Source of the DNA: Marinomonas flavescens
GTDB taxonomy: Bacteria; Pseudomonadota; Gammaproteobacteria; Pseudomonadales; Marinomonadaceae
DNA length: 64,000 nt
NCBI RefSeq assembly: GCF_004352835.1
Contig: NZ_SJSB01000003.1
Location: 124,001-188,000 of the forward strand
Direction: 5' to 3'
Below the pieces are notes generated by a model. The model worked only from the letters and a program-made list of their open reading frames with translations, searched no databases and was not told where the DNA came from. The position numbers and the translations under genes are program-made. This document shows, one piece after another, positions 8,548 through 17,345 of the stretch. Every line of letters starts with the position of its first letter. The stretch's first letter is position 1.

Positions 8548-9840
8548 TTACGGTGTCACAAGGTTCTTTTTAGTCACAAGGTTCTTTTTAATAGTATTGG
8601 CGTACCATTCTAAGAAGTTAATAACGCCAAATTCATAGGTTTCTGAATAAGGGCCGGGTTGATAGCCAATGGAGTTAATGCCCAGTTGGTTACGTTCACC
8701 GAGGATTTTGTCTTGTTCATTGGTGGCGTCCCAAACATGACGTAATGTCTTAGGATCATAATCGACGCCTTCTACTGCGTCTTTGTGAACAAACCATTTG
8801 GTCGTCACTATGCTTTCTTGAGCCGATACCGGCAGCACGCGGAAGACCACAAAATGATCAGATTGCATGTGGTTCCAAGAATTCGGCAAGTGCAAAATAC
8901 GCATTGAGCCGAGCTCTGGATTTTTCACTCTACCAAGCAGCTTTTTACACGCTGCGCTGCCATCAATCGTCATCGCCTTGGTGCCTTTTTTCAGTGGCAT
9001 ACGCACCACGCGGTTACGCTGAGAAGCGCCAAAGCTTTTGTGTTCATGGGGAATACCCTCAGCGTCCCATTGTGCGGCTTGAGCATTGTAGTGATCGTGA
9101 AAGTCCTGAGGTGCGCGTGGGTCGTGAGTGTCATCCCACTCAAGTAAAGAGTTTAGTAGTTCTGGGTGGCTGGCTGAGCAGTGATAACACTCACGATTGT
9201 TCTCAAGCACCAACTTCCAGTTAGCGCGTTCGTACATGGTCGATTCCGCCGCCAATTTGGTGTTCTCGACGTCGTAGGGTTCCATGTATTTATCCAAGGT
9301 GGTTAGAAACTCATCAAACTGATCGTCGGGTGCCGTCTCTCCTAAACAGACAAAAATAAAGCCACCGGCATTTTTACAATGGGCTGCTTTTAGGCCGTGC
9401 TGTGTTTTATCAAAATTTTGCTTCATCTCGGTGCCAGCAAACAGAAGATTGCCTTTTAGATCATAGGTCCATTGATGATAAGGGCAAACGAGGTTGGCTA
9501 CCTTGCCTCGATGTTCGGTACAAATGACCGAGCCCCGATGGCGACAGGTATTGTGAAAGGCGTTGATATTGCCATCCGCATCGCGCAGTACTAACACTGG
9601 GTTCTGGCCTACTTCGACGGTGAAATAGTTGCCCTTTTGGGGGATTTCACTGGTCATGCCAACGAACAGCCATTCTTTTTGGAAGACTTCTTCCATGTCT
9701 ACTCGAAACAAATGAGGGTCGTTATAAAGCGGTGCCTCAAGAGAGTGATTTTCAAGACGGTTTTCCAACAAGCTGAGCATGCCAGAGCGTGCCTCATCAA
9801 GGGTAGCGTGGCGGACATTGAGTAGATCGTTCTGGTTCAT
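8548..9840 (-). CDS. gbcA: Glycine betaine monooxygenase, Rieske oxygenase subunit GbcA
   Basis: A 430-residue Rieske non-heme iron oxygenase. The Rieske centre uses Cys99-x-His101 (TCRHRG) and Cys119-x2-His122 (CPYHQW). The mononuclear iron site is NNRECYHCSASH with His220 and His225; Glu217 stands where many Rieske oxygenases have Asp, as is usual in the betaine/stachydrine branch. It hydroxylates one N-methyl of glycine betaine, releasing formaldehyde and dimethylglycine, with electrons from GbcB. It is divergent from gbcB, as in Pseudomonas. The C terminus carries a duplicated hexapeptide (KKNLVT twice) caused by an 18-bp tandem repeat, so it is slightly longer than expected. Confidence 0.93.
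   Translation of the reverse strand: MNQNDLLNVRHATLDEARSGMLSLLENRLENHSLEAPLYNDPHLFRVDMEEVFQKEWLFVGMTSEIPQKGNYFTVEVGQNPVLVLRDADGNINAFHNTCRHRGSVICTEHRGKVANLVCPYHQWTYDLKGNLLFAGTEMKQNFDKTQHGLKAAHCKNAGGFIFVCLGETAPDDQFDEFLTTLDKYMEPYDVENTKLAAESTMYERANWKLVLENNRECYHCSASHPELLNSLLEWDDTHDPRAPQDFHDHYNAQAAQWDAEGIPHEHKSFGASQRNRVVRMPLKKGTKAMTIDGSAACKKLLGRVKNPELGSMRILHLPNSWNHMQSDHFVVFRVLPVSAQESIVTTKWFVHKDAVEGVDYDPKTLRHVWDATNEQDKILGERNQLGINSIGYQPGPYSETYEFGVINFLEWYANTIKKNLVTKKNLVTP
8555..8590. repeat. 18-bp perfect tandem duplication at the 3' end of gbcA
   Basis: Positions 8555-8572 and 8573-8590 are identical. The duplication is in frame and adds six residues (KKNLVT) to the GbcA C terminus just before the stop. 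Perfect identity suggests a recent slippage event or a variable-number tandem repeat. Confidence 0.95.
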
Positions 9841-9879
9841 CTTTCTGGACCCTTAATAACAAAAAGAATGGAGAATGAG

Positions 9880-9987
9880 CCTATTAATATAGGCGAGATG
9901 CTCATCTCGTATGATGAGATTCTTGAGCGATAACATTAGGCTTATCTTCTCCCAATGACGGCTTATTAAAATGTCTAATCACGACAT
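9880..9987. promoter_or_regulatory. gbcA-gbcB divergent regulatory region with clustered inverted repeats
   Basis: Several short palindromes lie close together just upstream of gbcA. They are CCTAT-N4-ATAGG (9880-9893), CGAGAT-GCTC-ATCTCG (9894-9909), an overlapping CTCATC-N6-GATGAG (9901-9918) and ATGTC-N7-GACAT (9971-9987). The gbcB start lies at 10141. The stretch from 9841 to 10140 holds no gene that I would call. These are candidate operator and promoter elements for betaine-inducible control, most simply by GbdR. Which one is bound is unknown. Confidence 0.4.
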
Positions 9988-10140
9988 CCTGTGACATTCA
10001 AATCGACCATCAATGGCTTGTATTACATGGTGTTGGCTGCAATGAGCAAGTTATTGTCGTTTAGAGTTAATTGGTCTATCCAAACTCCTAAGAGAATGTT
10101 CGAAATACCAGACAATAGCGTCACTAATTGGGAACTCTTT

Positions 10141-11265
10141 ATGACTGATTCGACTCCTGCTGTAAATGCGGATTACTTAGCCCCAGTAAATACTCAAACT
10201 TGGGTGAATGGCCGTCACAATGTGCGCTGCGTAAAAGTCATTCATGAGACGTGGGACGTACGCACTTTTTGTTTTATGGCGCAGCAGCCGGTGATGTTCT
10301 TCTTTAAACCGGGTCAATTTGTGACCTTGGAACTAGAGATCAACGACAAACAAGTGATGCGCTCTTATACGATTTCGAGTTCACCATCGGTGCCTTACAG
10401 TTTTTCCATTACGGTTAAGCGTGTGCCGGGTGGGGAAGTATCGAACTGGCTTCATGACAATATGGCAATCGGCAGCGAGTTGGCGGTTCATGGGCCAGTA
10501 GGCCAGTTTAACTGTATTGATTTTAGTGCTGATAAAGTGCTTCTGCTGTCGGGCGGCGTGGGCATTACCCCGGTCATGTCGATGGCACGCTGGTGGTTTG
10601 ATACAAACGCCGATGTGGACATTACCTTTATCCATAGCGCCCGTTCTCCTCGAGATGTGATTTATCCGCGCGAACTGGATCATATGGCGTCACGGTTAGA
10701 TAACTTTGGCTTGTATTTGATTGTCGAACGCATGGAAAACGGCTTGCCGTGGCAAGGTTATCGAGGCTTCTTTGATGAAGATAAACTAAAAATGATTTCG
10801 CCAGATTTTATGGAGCGAGAGATTTTTTGCTGTGGTCCAACGCCGTATATGAAAGCGGTAAAGCAGTTATTGCAAGAACATGGCTTCGACATGTCCCATT
10901 ACCATGAAGAATCTTTTGGTGCGACGCCAGAGAGCGCGGTTGAAGATGCCTTAGAGCAAGCGGAAGTGGCACAAGCGGAAGCCGATGCCATTAATCAAGA
11001 AGATTTACTGCGGGTGGAGTTTACTAACACCGGCAAAAGTATTCAGGTATCGGCTGGAGAAACCTTACATACCGCGGCGGCCAAATTGGATTTAATGATC
11101 CCCAAAGCCTGCGGTATGGGCATTTGTGGTACCTGTAAAGTGTTGGTAAAAGAAGGGCAAACACAAATGGACCATAACGGTGGTATCACTGATGACGATG
11201 TGGCGGAAGGGTATGTTCTTTCTTGTTGTACCGTCCCTAAGTCTAATGTTGTTATTGAGTTTTGA
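10141..11265 (+). CDS. gbcB: Glycine betaine monooxygenase reductase subunit GbcB
   Basis: A 374-residue ferredoxin-NADP reductase-type protein that feeds electrons to GbcA. The FAD site is RSYTISS (residues 74-80) and the NAD(P)H site is GGVGITPVMS (138-147). The C-terminal plant-type 2Fe-2S domain has Cys324, Cys329, Cys332 and Cys362 (ACGMGICGTC and SCC). The open frame extends back to a GTG at 9991, but those 50 residues are unlike the family. The ATG at 10141 (MTDSTPAVNADYLAP), preceded by GGGAA, gives the usual length. It is transcribed away from gbcA, and the following 343 bases carry no gene. Confidence 0.92.
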   Translation: MTDSTPAVNADYLAPVNTQTWVNGRHNVRCVKVIHETWDVRTFCFMAQQPVMFFFKPGQFVTLELEINDKQVMRSYTISSSPSVPYSFSITVKRVPGGEVSNWLHDNMAIGSELAVHGPVGQFNCIDFSADKVLLLSGGVGITPVMSMARWWFDTNADVDITFIHSARSPRDVIYPRELDHMASRLDNFGLYLIVERMENGLPWQGYRGFFDEDKLKMISPDFMEREIFCCGPTPYMKAVKQLLQEHGFDMSHYHEESFGATPESAVEDALEQAEVAQAEADAINQEDLLRVEFTNTGKSIQVSAGETLHTAAAKLDLMIPKACGMGICGTCKVLVKEGQTQMDHNGGITDDDVAEGYVLSCCTVPKSNVVIEF

Positions 11266-11608
11266 GCCAAAAATTTTGTAAGGGATAATTTTTTATTAAA
11301 TGAGTGATCAATAAAAGGTCAAGGATAAGCTAAAGTAGTGCAGGCGCTTATCCGTCTCAGAAAAAATTAAATGCTAGTCAGGTAAGAAATAGCGTTCAAT
11401 TTTGTTTGATTGTTGTAAGTAGCTTGATTACATTGTCATGTGATTAATGCCGCTATTTTACAGTAATGGTTAACTATTTTTTGAATGCAAAGCGTGACTA
11501 GCACTCTTTGAAATTTGATCGTTTAACCCTAAAAAATAAAAATAGTGTTTCTTTAATATTGGTCTGAATTTTGCCTAATTTAAAGAAACATAATAGGAGG
11601 GCACAGAC
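11266..11608 (+). other. Gene-free leader/promoter region of gbdR
   Basis: There are 343 AT-rich bases without a supported gene. No clear Rho-independent terminator for gbcB is visible. The only strong structure is the inverted repeat immediately upstream of the gbdR ribosome-binding site, listed separately. Confidence 0.5.
11546..11590 (+). promoter_or_regulatory. 11-bp inverted repeat just upstream of gbdR
   Basis: TGTTTCTTTAA (11546-11556) and its exact reverse complement (11580-11590) are separated by 23 bases, ending five bases before the AGGAGG ribosome-binding site of gbdR. It could be an operator used for autoregulation or a leader hairpin that controls access to the ribosome-binding site. 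The sequence alone does not decide. Confidence 0.4.
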
Positions 11609-12727
11609 ATGGCTACAGCGACACCCCCAGCTTCTCATCGAGAAGCGAAAAAAGTCACGAGAGTGGGTTTTTTATTATTGGATCATTTCACTATGATCGC
11701 CTTGGCCTCTTCAATAGAGCCATTAAGAATGGCGAATCAATTATCTGCAGAAGAGTTGTATAGCTGGCAATTAATTTCTGAAGATGGACAACCATTATCC
11801 GCCAGTGACGGCTTAAGCCTGACACCAGATTTTTCCATAGCGAATGCGCCTGAACTGGATTTGATCATCGTTGTGGGTGGATTAGACATTACCCGTACTT
11901 TTACCGGTAAGCAGGTGTCTTGGTTGCAACAAAGAGCGCGCAAAGGCGTTCATTTAGGAAGTATTTGCACTGGCGCTTATGTGCTAGCGCATGCCGGTTT
12001 ACTAGACGAATATAATTGCAGTGTTCATTGGGAGTGTTTAACCGCCTTGCAAGAGCGTTACCCTAAGGTAAACTGCAATAATTTATTGTTTTCCATCGAC
12101 CGTAATCGACTAACATCTTCTGGTGGTAGTGCACCAATGGACATGTTTCTGACGATGATTGCTCGTCAGCATGGGGCCAAGCTTTCGAATGCCGTGTCAG
12201 ATATGTTTATTTGTGAGCGTATCCGTACGGAATCTGACCAACAGCGTATGCCATTGCGACAATTAAATAACGGCGGAGGTTGTAAGCCTAAGCTGGTTGA
12301 TGTGATTCAGTTAATGGAAAATAACTTAGAAGAACCTATTGAGTTGGATGAAATGGCCATGTTTGTGGATGTGTCTCGTCGACAAATAGAGCGTATGTTT
12401 CACAAATACTTAGATTGTTCACCCTCACGTTATTATCTGCGCTTGCGCTTAGATCGAGCGCGTCAGTTATTAAAACAATCGAACATGTCCATCGTGGAAA
12501 TATCCACCGCGTGCGGATTTATTTCGACTCCACATTTTAGCCGTTGCTACCGTAAACACATCGGAATTTCACCCCGCGATGAGCGTAAGATAGCTTGGGC
12601 CAACGTAGAGGCTGTGCCTCATCTTAGTGAGTTAAATGATGCAGGAAGTGTTGTTTATATGGCTCATGCTTCTTCGGCCTTGGACAATGCCCATGCTGAG
12701 CCAAGTTATGGCTCTGTGGCTATTTAA
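11609..12727 (+). CDS. gbdR: GlxA/AraC-family activator of betaine catabolism (GbdR)
   Basis: A 372-residue regulator with an N-terminal DJ-1/GATase1-like ligand domain (VGFLLLDHFTMIALASSIEP, then LDLIIVVGG near residue 92) and a C-terminal AraC helix-turn-helix domain (about residues 230-330, with ISTACGFISTPHFSRCYRKH). This is the GbdR type, which in Pseudomonas senses glycine betaine or dimethylglycine and activates gbcA, gbcB and the dgc operon. Location next to those genes supports the name. AGGAGG lies eight bases before the ATG. The close relatives CdhR and SouR share the architecture; I prefer GbdR because of the context and N-terminal sequence. Confidence 0.88.
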   Translation: MATATPPASHREAKKVTRVGFLLLDHFTMIALASSIEPLRMANQLSAEELYSWQLISEDGQPLSASDGLSLTPDFSIANAPELDLIIVVGGLDITRTFTGKQVSWLQQRARKGVHLGSICTGAYVLAHAGLLDEYNCSVHWECLTALQERYPKVNCNNLLFSIDRNRLTSSGGSAPMDMFLTMIARQHGAKLSNAVSDMFICERIRTESDQQRMPLRQLNNGGGCKPKLVDVIQLMENNLEEPIELDEMAMFVDVSRRQIERMFHKYLDCSPSRYYLRLRLDRARQLLKQSNMSIVEISTACGFISTPHFSRCYRKHIGISPRDERKIAWANVEAVPHLSELNDAGSVVYMAHASSALDNAHAEPSYGSVAI

Positions 12728-12742
12728 CATGGTCTAGGCCTC

Positions 12743-12779
12743 TTTAAATAAGGGAGTAATAATTACTCCCTTATTTAAA
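12743..12779. terminator. Bidirectional hairpin between gbdR and the ArnT-like gene
   Basis: An 18-bp perfect inverted repeat (12743-12760 and 12762-12779) with a single central base. The ends are A/T-rich, so it can act on both strands; it lies between two convergent genes. Confidence 0.75.
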
Positions 12780-12788
12780 CTCTCTTAT

Positions 12789-14243
12789 TTAGTATTTAGT
12801 ATTTGGTACTGTGTGCGGTGTTGGCTCGCAGAATAAAAGTTTTTTCTTTGCTATCTCAGCTCGTTCTGAACAAGTCCAATTTGGGTACACTGCACTTCTG
12901 TCTATTTTTTGCACTATGAAAAACGGTTTTTCTTGCTTAGGCAGCCAAGAATGGACATCACCAGATCGTTGTAATGCTTTCCCTGAAGAATAAAACTCGG
13001 ACGAAAAAGGGCGGCTTCTTAGATAAAATAAATCATCCGCTTTGCTTTCGTCTTGTAGTTTCCATATGGTCATTATTTTTTTATCTGAACGTATTTCACC
13101 ATAGTGAAAATGCAGTGCGCTAATAAATGCAATTAGCAAGATTGGTGTTACTAGTCCTAGACTATAAAGCCATTTCGGTAATGCTCTATAGCGGTGGTAA
13201 TGAACCACTAAAATTGCAGCCGCTGGTAATGCTGGCATGACATAGGTCAATAGGATATTGCCTGCAAATGTAAAGAGCAGCAATGGTGCTAGCATCCAAG
13301 CAATCAGAAAGCTGCCAAATCCATTACTAGACTCTTGAGTGTCTTGACCAGTCCGAATTAATCGTATCCATTGGGCGATTAACAGTGGTGTCCAAGGCAA
13401 CATAGCGACCACTGCATATACCCAAATAGTACCGCGAGTTCTTTCGTGGGCGGTGCCGTATAAATCGCCTTGCCAGCCACCAATGATAAAGCGTTTGATG
13501 TGCTCACCAACAATAAAGTAATCCAAGAATCCAGGCGTTCTATATTCAGCAATTGCGTACCAAGGAATCGATAGAATTAGAAAAAGAAGGCTACCGTAGC
13601 CCCATGGTAAAACTTCCCATAAACGTTTCCAGCGGTAATTAGGAATAAGCCATAGAGTAAGGCTAATACCAACTAAAACAACGGCTAGCGGTCCTTTAGA
13701 TAACATGCCTAATGCAAGTCCAATGAAAAATAAATAGCCCCAAATAGGGTGCTTATTGTTCCAGGCTTGCCAAAAGCTGACCATACTAAGTGTAATCGAA
13801 AATGTCAGTGCCGTGTCTGCGGTGACAGCGCCTGAAATTAATAAAAATGAAAAAGTAGAGGCTAATACAGCACTCGAAAAAATGCCCATTTTTTTAGAGT
13901 CAAAATATTCTTTTGTCAGAAAATAGACCAGATAAAGAATGCCTATTCCTACTAATAAATGAGGGATGCGAGCGGCGAATTCAGTGATGCCAAATAAACT
14001 AAAACCGAGGCCACTGAGCCAGGCAAACATTGGAGGTTTCCCCCAAAAAGGCACATTGTAATCAAACATTGGGGTGATCCAATTGCCTGTCTCTACCATG
14101 ATACGTGCCATCTCACCGTAGCGAGCTTCGGTAGTGTCCATTAATGGATAAAGGCCTAATGATAAAAGACGCAGTACCACACAGCCTAGTAATAAGAGTA
14201 ACAGTAGTTTAGACGAGGGGAATGTATTTGACTTAAGGGGCAT
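12789..14243 (-). CDS. ArnT/PMT-like glycosyltransferase (GT39/GT83 family)
   Basis: A 484-residue polytopic membrane protein. It begins with a hydrophobic span and then DTTEARYGEMARIM (about residues 36-50), the acidic motif of ArnT-type transferases, followed by GNWITPMFDYNVPFWGKPP. About ten or more further hydrophobic segments and a soluble C-terminal tail follow. Enzymes of this type move a sugar from undecaprenyl phosphate to lipid A or another surface acceptor on the periplasmic face. The adjacent GT2 gene would make the lipid-linked sugar. The two genes overlap by 11 bases. The sugar cannot be named, and no other arn genes are present. Confidence 0.85.
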   Translation of the reverse strand: MPLKSNTFPSSKLLLLLLLGCVVLRLLSLGLYPLMDTTEARYGEMARIMVETGNWITPMFDYNVPFWGKPPMFAWLSGLGFSLFGITEFAARIPHLLVGIGILYLVYFLTKEYFDSKKMGIFSSAVLASTFSFLLISGAVTADTALTFSITLSMVSFWQAWNNKHPIWGYLFFIGLALGMLSKGPLAVVLVGISLTLWLIPNYRWKRLWEVLPWGYGSLLFLILSIPWYAIAEYRTPGFLDYFIVGEHIKRFIIGGWQGDLYGTAHERTRGTIWVYAVVAMLPWTPLLIAQWIRLIRTGQDTQESSNGFGSFLIAWMLAPLLLFTFAGNILLTYVMPALPAAAILVVHYHRYRALPKWLYSLGLVTPILLIAFISALHFHYGEIRSDKKIMTIWKLQDESKADDLFYLRSRPFSSEFYSSGKALQRSGDVHSWLPKQEKPFFIVQKIDRSAVYPNWTCSERAEIAKKKLLFCEPTPHTVPNTKY

Positions 14244-15252
14244 ACTCTATTTCCTGACGTGCAAATGTGGGGTGGTTGAATGTCTCTTCCATAAGGATGT
14301 AGAGAGGGCGCTGTTTTGATTCAATAAATAAGCGGCCAATATACTCGCCAAGTACACCAATGGATAATAATTGTATACCTCCTAGAAAGAGTATTATTAA
14401 CATAGTTGAAGGGTAGCCTGTGACAGGGTCTCCCCATATGAGTGTTTTGGTGAGAATGACGAGTGCCATAACAAATGCACTTAGAGAGGTAAGAATGCCC
14501 GCTATAGTCGCCCAACGCAAAGGCGTTGTACTAAAAGATGTAATACCTTCTAAAGCCAAATGAATCAGTTTTGGATAATTCCATTTGGTCGTGCCAGCTA
14601 AACGGGGGTCTCGATCAAATTGCAAAATAACACGTTTGAACCCCGGCCATGCTAATAAGCCTTTCATAAAGCGTGTGCGTTCTGGCAGTGCATTAATTAC
14701 GTCCACAACTTTTTGATCTAGTAAGCGAAAATCCCCAACATTTTCTGTAATCGGGTGGTCGCTCATTTTTGACATGAGTTTATAAAAAAGGTGTGCGCTC
14801 AAACGTTTTAGGACATTTTCTCCATGACGTTTCTTGCGCTGCATTTCAACGACTTGAGCGCCGTCTTTCCATGCTTTCACCATGTCTTTAATATATTCAG
14901 GTGGGTCTTGCAAATCAGCATCTAGCAGGATTGCACAACGAGCGGTTGAGGCTTTTAGTCCAGCGCTGGTCGCCGCTTCTTTGCCAAAATTACGGCTCAA
15001 TCTTAAACACTGGACTTGATGAAGAGGATGGTTGAAATTTTTGACAATGTGCCAACTATTGTCTGTGCTACCATCATCAACATAGATGATTTCACACTGT
15101 TGACCCAGTGCGTCCAATGCACGGCAGACTCTTCGATGACAGGCAATTAACACATCCTCTTCGTTTAAAAAGGGAATGATAACGCTCACTAATGCCTGCT
15201 GTCGCTGCGGTTTTTTTATTTGTGCTTTGTAGAGATAAGGTACTGCACTCAT
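14233..15252 (-). CDS. GT2 polyprenyl-phosphate glycosyltransferase (GtrB/ArnC/DPM1-like)
   Basis: A 339-residue family 2 transferase. The N-terminal catalytic GT-A domain shows SVIIPFLNEED, EIIYVDDGSTDNS and the metal-binding DADLQDPPEYI (about residues 130-140). Two hydrophobic spans near residues 250-315 anchor it in the inner membrane, as in GtrB and ArnC. It should transfer a nucleotide-activated sugar to undecaprenyl phosphate on the cytoplasmic side for use by the downstream ArnT/PMT-like enzyme. GtrA, which helps flip such lipids, is encoded nearby at 18382-18849. It is the first gene of the pair, divergent from the two-component regulator at 15400. Confidence 0.88.
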   Translation of the reverse strand: MSAVPYLYKAQIKKPQRQQALVSVIIPFLNEEDVLIACHRRVCRALDALGQQCEIIYVDDGSTDNSWHIVKNFNHPLHQVQCLRLSRNFGKEAATSAGLKASTARCAILLDADLQDPPEYIKDMVKAWKDGAQVVEMQRKKRHGENVLKRLSAHLFYKLMSKMSDHPITENVGDFRLLDQKVVDVINALPERTRFMKGLLAWPGFKRVILQFDRDPRLAGTTKWNYPKLIHLALEGITSFSTTPLRWATIAGILTSLSAFVMALVILTKTLIWGDPVTGYPSTMLIILFLGGIQLLSIGVLGEYIGRLFIESKQRPLYILMEETFNHPTFARQEIEYAP

Positions 15253-15356
15253 AACTCACCTTTGCGTACTTTGTTTTGGATAATGGCATACTAGCTATAG
15301 TGGTGTCGTAAAAAGATGATTCACTTTTTTTTCATGCTATTGTGTAACAATTCATC

Positions 15357-15383
15357 CTAGGTAATACAGTATCCACTAGGTAT
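15357..15383 (+). promoter_or_regulatory. CTAGGTA direct repeat upstream of the response regulator
   Basis: CTAGGTAA (15357-15364) and CTAGGTAT (15376-15383) are direct repeats 19 bp apart, in the 147-bp gap between divergent glycosyltransferase and regulator genes. OmpR-type regulators bind direct repeats, so autoregulation or control of the glycosyltransferases is possible. The spacing is looser than the textbook 10-11 bp, so this is weak. Confidence 0.25.
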
Positions 15384-15399
15384 AAAAACAGAGAAACGT

Positions 15400-16080
15400 A
15401 TGAAGTTACTATTGGTTGAAGATCATAAAGATATTGCTGGTGTTATTTTCGATTATTTTGAAATCAAAGGCGATATTTTAGATTACGCAAATAATGGTTT
15501 GCAAGGTCTTGAGTTGGCCAAAAAAGGCCACTACGATGCGATTGTTTTAGATGTTATGTTGCCTAAAATGGACGGTCTGACAGTGTGTCGCCTACTGCGA
15601 GAAAGCGGCATAGATACGCCTGTATTAATGCTTACAGCACGAGATACAAAAGAAGATATTCTTAATGGTTTTGCCCATGCGGCAGATGATTACCTGATTA
15701 AGCCCTTCGACTTAGAGATTCTAGACACTCGTCTTCAGGCGCTTATTCGCCGTCGAAATGGTGGTATTGCTAATCGAATATTAACCTTTGGCGCTCTGAC
15801 ATTGGATATGAAAACACGCGTGTTACAAAGGGAAGGCAGCCGCTATTCTCTAAACCCATCACAATACACAATTTTGAAAGCTTTAATGAATCATGCGCCG
15901 GAAGTAGTGAGTAAAGAAGAAATTTGTGATGCCCTATGGGGAGATGAAGAGCCAGATAGTAAGGTGCTGCGTAGCCATATTTATCAGTTACGCAGTTTAA
16001 TAGATCGCCCCTTTGAACATGCTTATTTAAGAACCATTTCAAAAGTTGGTTATCGCTTGGTAGCAGAAGACGAAGAATGA
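15400..16080 (+). CDS. OmpR-family response regulator
   Basis: A 226-residue regulator. The receiver domain (1-120) has the acidic pocket (Glu7, Asp8), the phosphoacceptor Asp51 (AIVLDVMLP), Thr79 and Lys101. The C-terminal winged-helix DNA-binding domain covers about 130-222 and ends VGYRLV. It is closest in layout to QseB/PmrA-type regulators. Its stop overlaps the start of the histidine kinase gene (ATGA), so the pair is coupled. Because it sits between envelope glycosylation genes, I infer it may control lipid A or O-antigen modification, but no target site is proven. Confidence 0.9.
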   Translation: MKLLLVEDHKDIAGVIFDYFEIKGDILDYANNGLQGLELAKKGHYDAIVLDVMLPKMDGLTVCRLLRESGIDTPVLMLTARDTKEDILNGFAHAADDYLIKPFDLEILDTRLQALIRRRNGGIANRILTFGALTLDMKTRVLQREGSRYSLNPSQYTILKALMNHAPEVVSKEEICDALWGDEEPDSKVLRSHIYQLRSLIDRPFEHAYLRTISKVGYRLVAEDEE

Positions 16081-17345
16081 AACAGATAAGAACCTCTAAA
16101 CAGTTAACCGTTACGTATTTTTCAATTGTTGCTTTTGCCATTATTGCTTTTCATTTTTCGATGCTTGAATCCATGATCGAAGATATGGAATCTGTCTACG
16201 CTGAAACAAGAATGGATAAAGATATTGCTACTGCAACCGCGCTTTTTCAGGGCACAAACCTAACACATGTTGCCGTGCCACCGTTTTCTAATGCGTATTT
16301 AGGCAAGAAAAACTTACCTGCTTGGGTGGTATTAGAATCAGATATATCTAATGATAAACCTTATCATCTAGCCCCTAGTTCAGAAACAAAACTCGAATAC
16401 TTCTCTATGCTGTCTAAAGTGATGATCAACGGTAAGCTTAGAGATTTATACCTGATTCACCACGATGCAATTTATGAATCGAGTGAAGAAAAAATGTTTG
16501 ATACACAAACTACGCAACTGTTTATGTCGTTATTGCTTTTGATCATCAGTTTGTGGGTAGTTATGCGTATTTCGAATCGATTGACTAAGCCATTGTCTAA
16601 TTTATCCAAAAATTTAGAGTCACGCAGCCCTGAAAATTTTTCACCAATATCTCTACCTGATGGTGCCGCAACACGGGAAATACATCAGTTAGTCGACCGC
16701 TTAAATAGTTATCAAAATCAAATTAGAAGCTTGGTCGAGCGTGAGCGTGCATTTAACCGTAATGCAAGTCATGAACTTAGGACGCCATTAATGGTAATGC
16801 GAGGGGCGCTTACCTTATTAAATAAATCAGATTCAAAAGAATTCATGGAACGTCAGCGTACGCGCATGGTTAAAGCTTGCCAAGAAATGGAAGATTATAT
16901 CACTACTTTGTTGTCTCTGACGCGCGATGAAGACACGGACAGCATGTCTACGCGCGTGATTAATGAGGCCGAACTGGCATTGATTTGCGAAGCGCACAGA
17001 GAATATCAGCCTAATGAATTTGTCGAGCTGAAAGTCTCTTCTCAAGGCAGTGTTAAAACAAAGCTTCCTGTACCCACTTTGCATATTTTGGTCGGTAACC
17101 TTGTTAAGAATGCTTTAGCTTGCACAGATAAAGGGCAGGTTTTGGTGGTCATGGAGGATAATCTTATCAAAATTATTGATTCTGGTTGCGGCCTTGAAGG
17201 GAAGCCTACAGGCGAAAGTTATGGGTTAGGGTTAATGATCGTTCGTGATATTTGTACGAAATATCATTGTGAGTTTACTTTGTTAAACAATGAAGAGGTT
17301 GGGTGTACCGCGACAGTACGGTTCCCACCAGAGAGGAAAGCATGA
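16077..17345 (+). CDS. Sensor histidine kinase paired with the 15400 regulator
   Basis: A 422-residue inner-membrane kinase. There are two hydrophobic spans (about residues 11-30 and 146-163) around a short periplasmic domain of ~115 residues, then a HAMP-like linker. The H-box is NASHELRTPL with His232, the N-box LVGNLVKNALAC is near 338-349, and the G-box region is DSGCGLEG with GLGLMIVRD. The signal is unknown; the small periplasmic domain resembles that of PmrB/QseC-type sensors only in size. The gene overlaps the regulator by four bases upstream and the pirin gene by four bases downstream (ATGA). Confidence 0.9.
   Translation: MKQIRTSKQLTVTYFSIVAFAIIAFHFSMLESMIEDMESVYAETRMDKDIATATALFQGTNLTHVAVPPFSNAYLGKKNLPAWVVLESDISNDKPYHLAPSSETKLEYFSMLSKVMINGKLRDLYLIHHDAIYESSEEKMFDTQTTQLFMSLLLLIISLWVVMRISNRLTKPLSNLSKNLESRSPENFSPISLPDGAATREIHQLVDRLNSYQNQIRSLVERERAFNRNASHELRTPLMVMRGALTLLNKSDSKEFMERQRTRMVKACQEMEDYITTLLSLTRDEDTDSMSTRVINEAELALICEAHREYQPNEFVELKVSSQGSVKTKLPVPTLHILVGNLVKNALACTDKGQVLVVMEDNLIKIIDSGCGLEGKPTGESYGLGLMIVRDICTKYHCEFTLLNNEEVGCTATVRFPPERKA

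Noticed and set aside
9991..10140. A 50-residue N-terminal extension of GbcB from GTG 9991
   Set aside because: It contains no family similarity and would cross the regulatory palindromes; ATG 10141 with GGGAA gives the usual 374-residue length.
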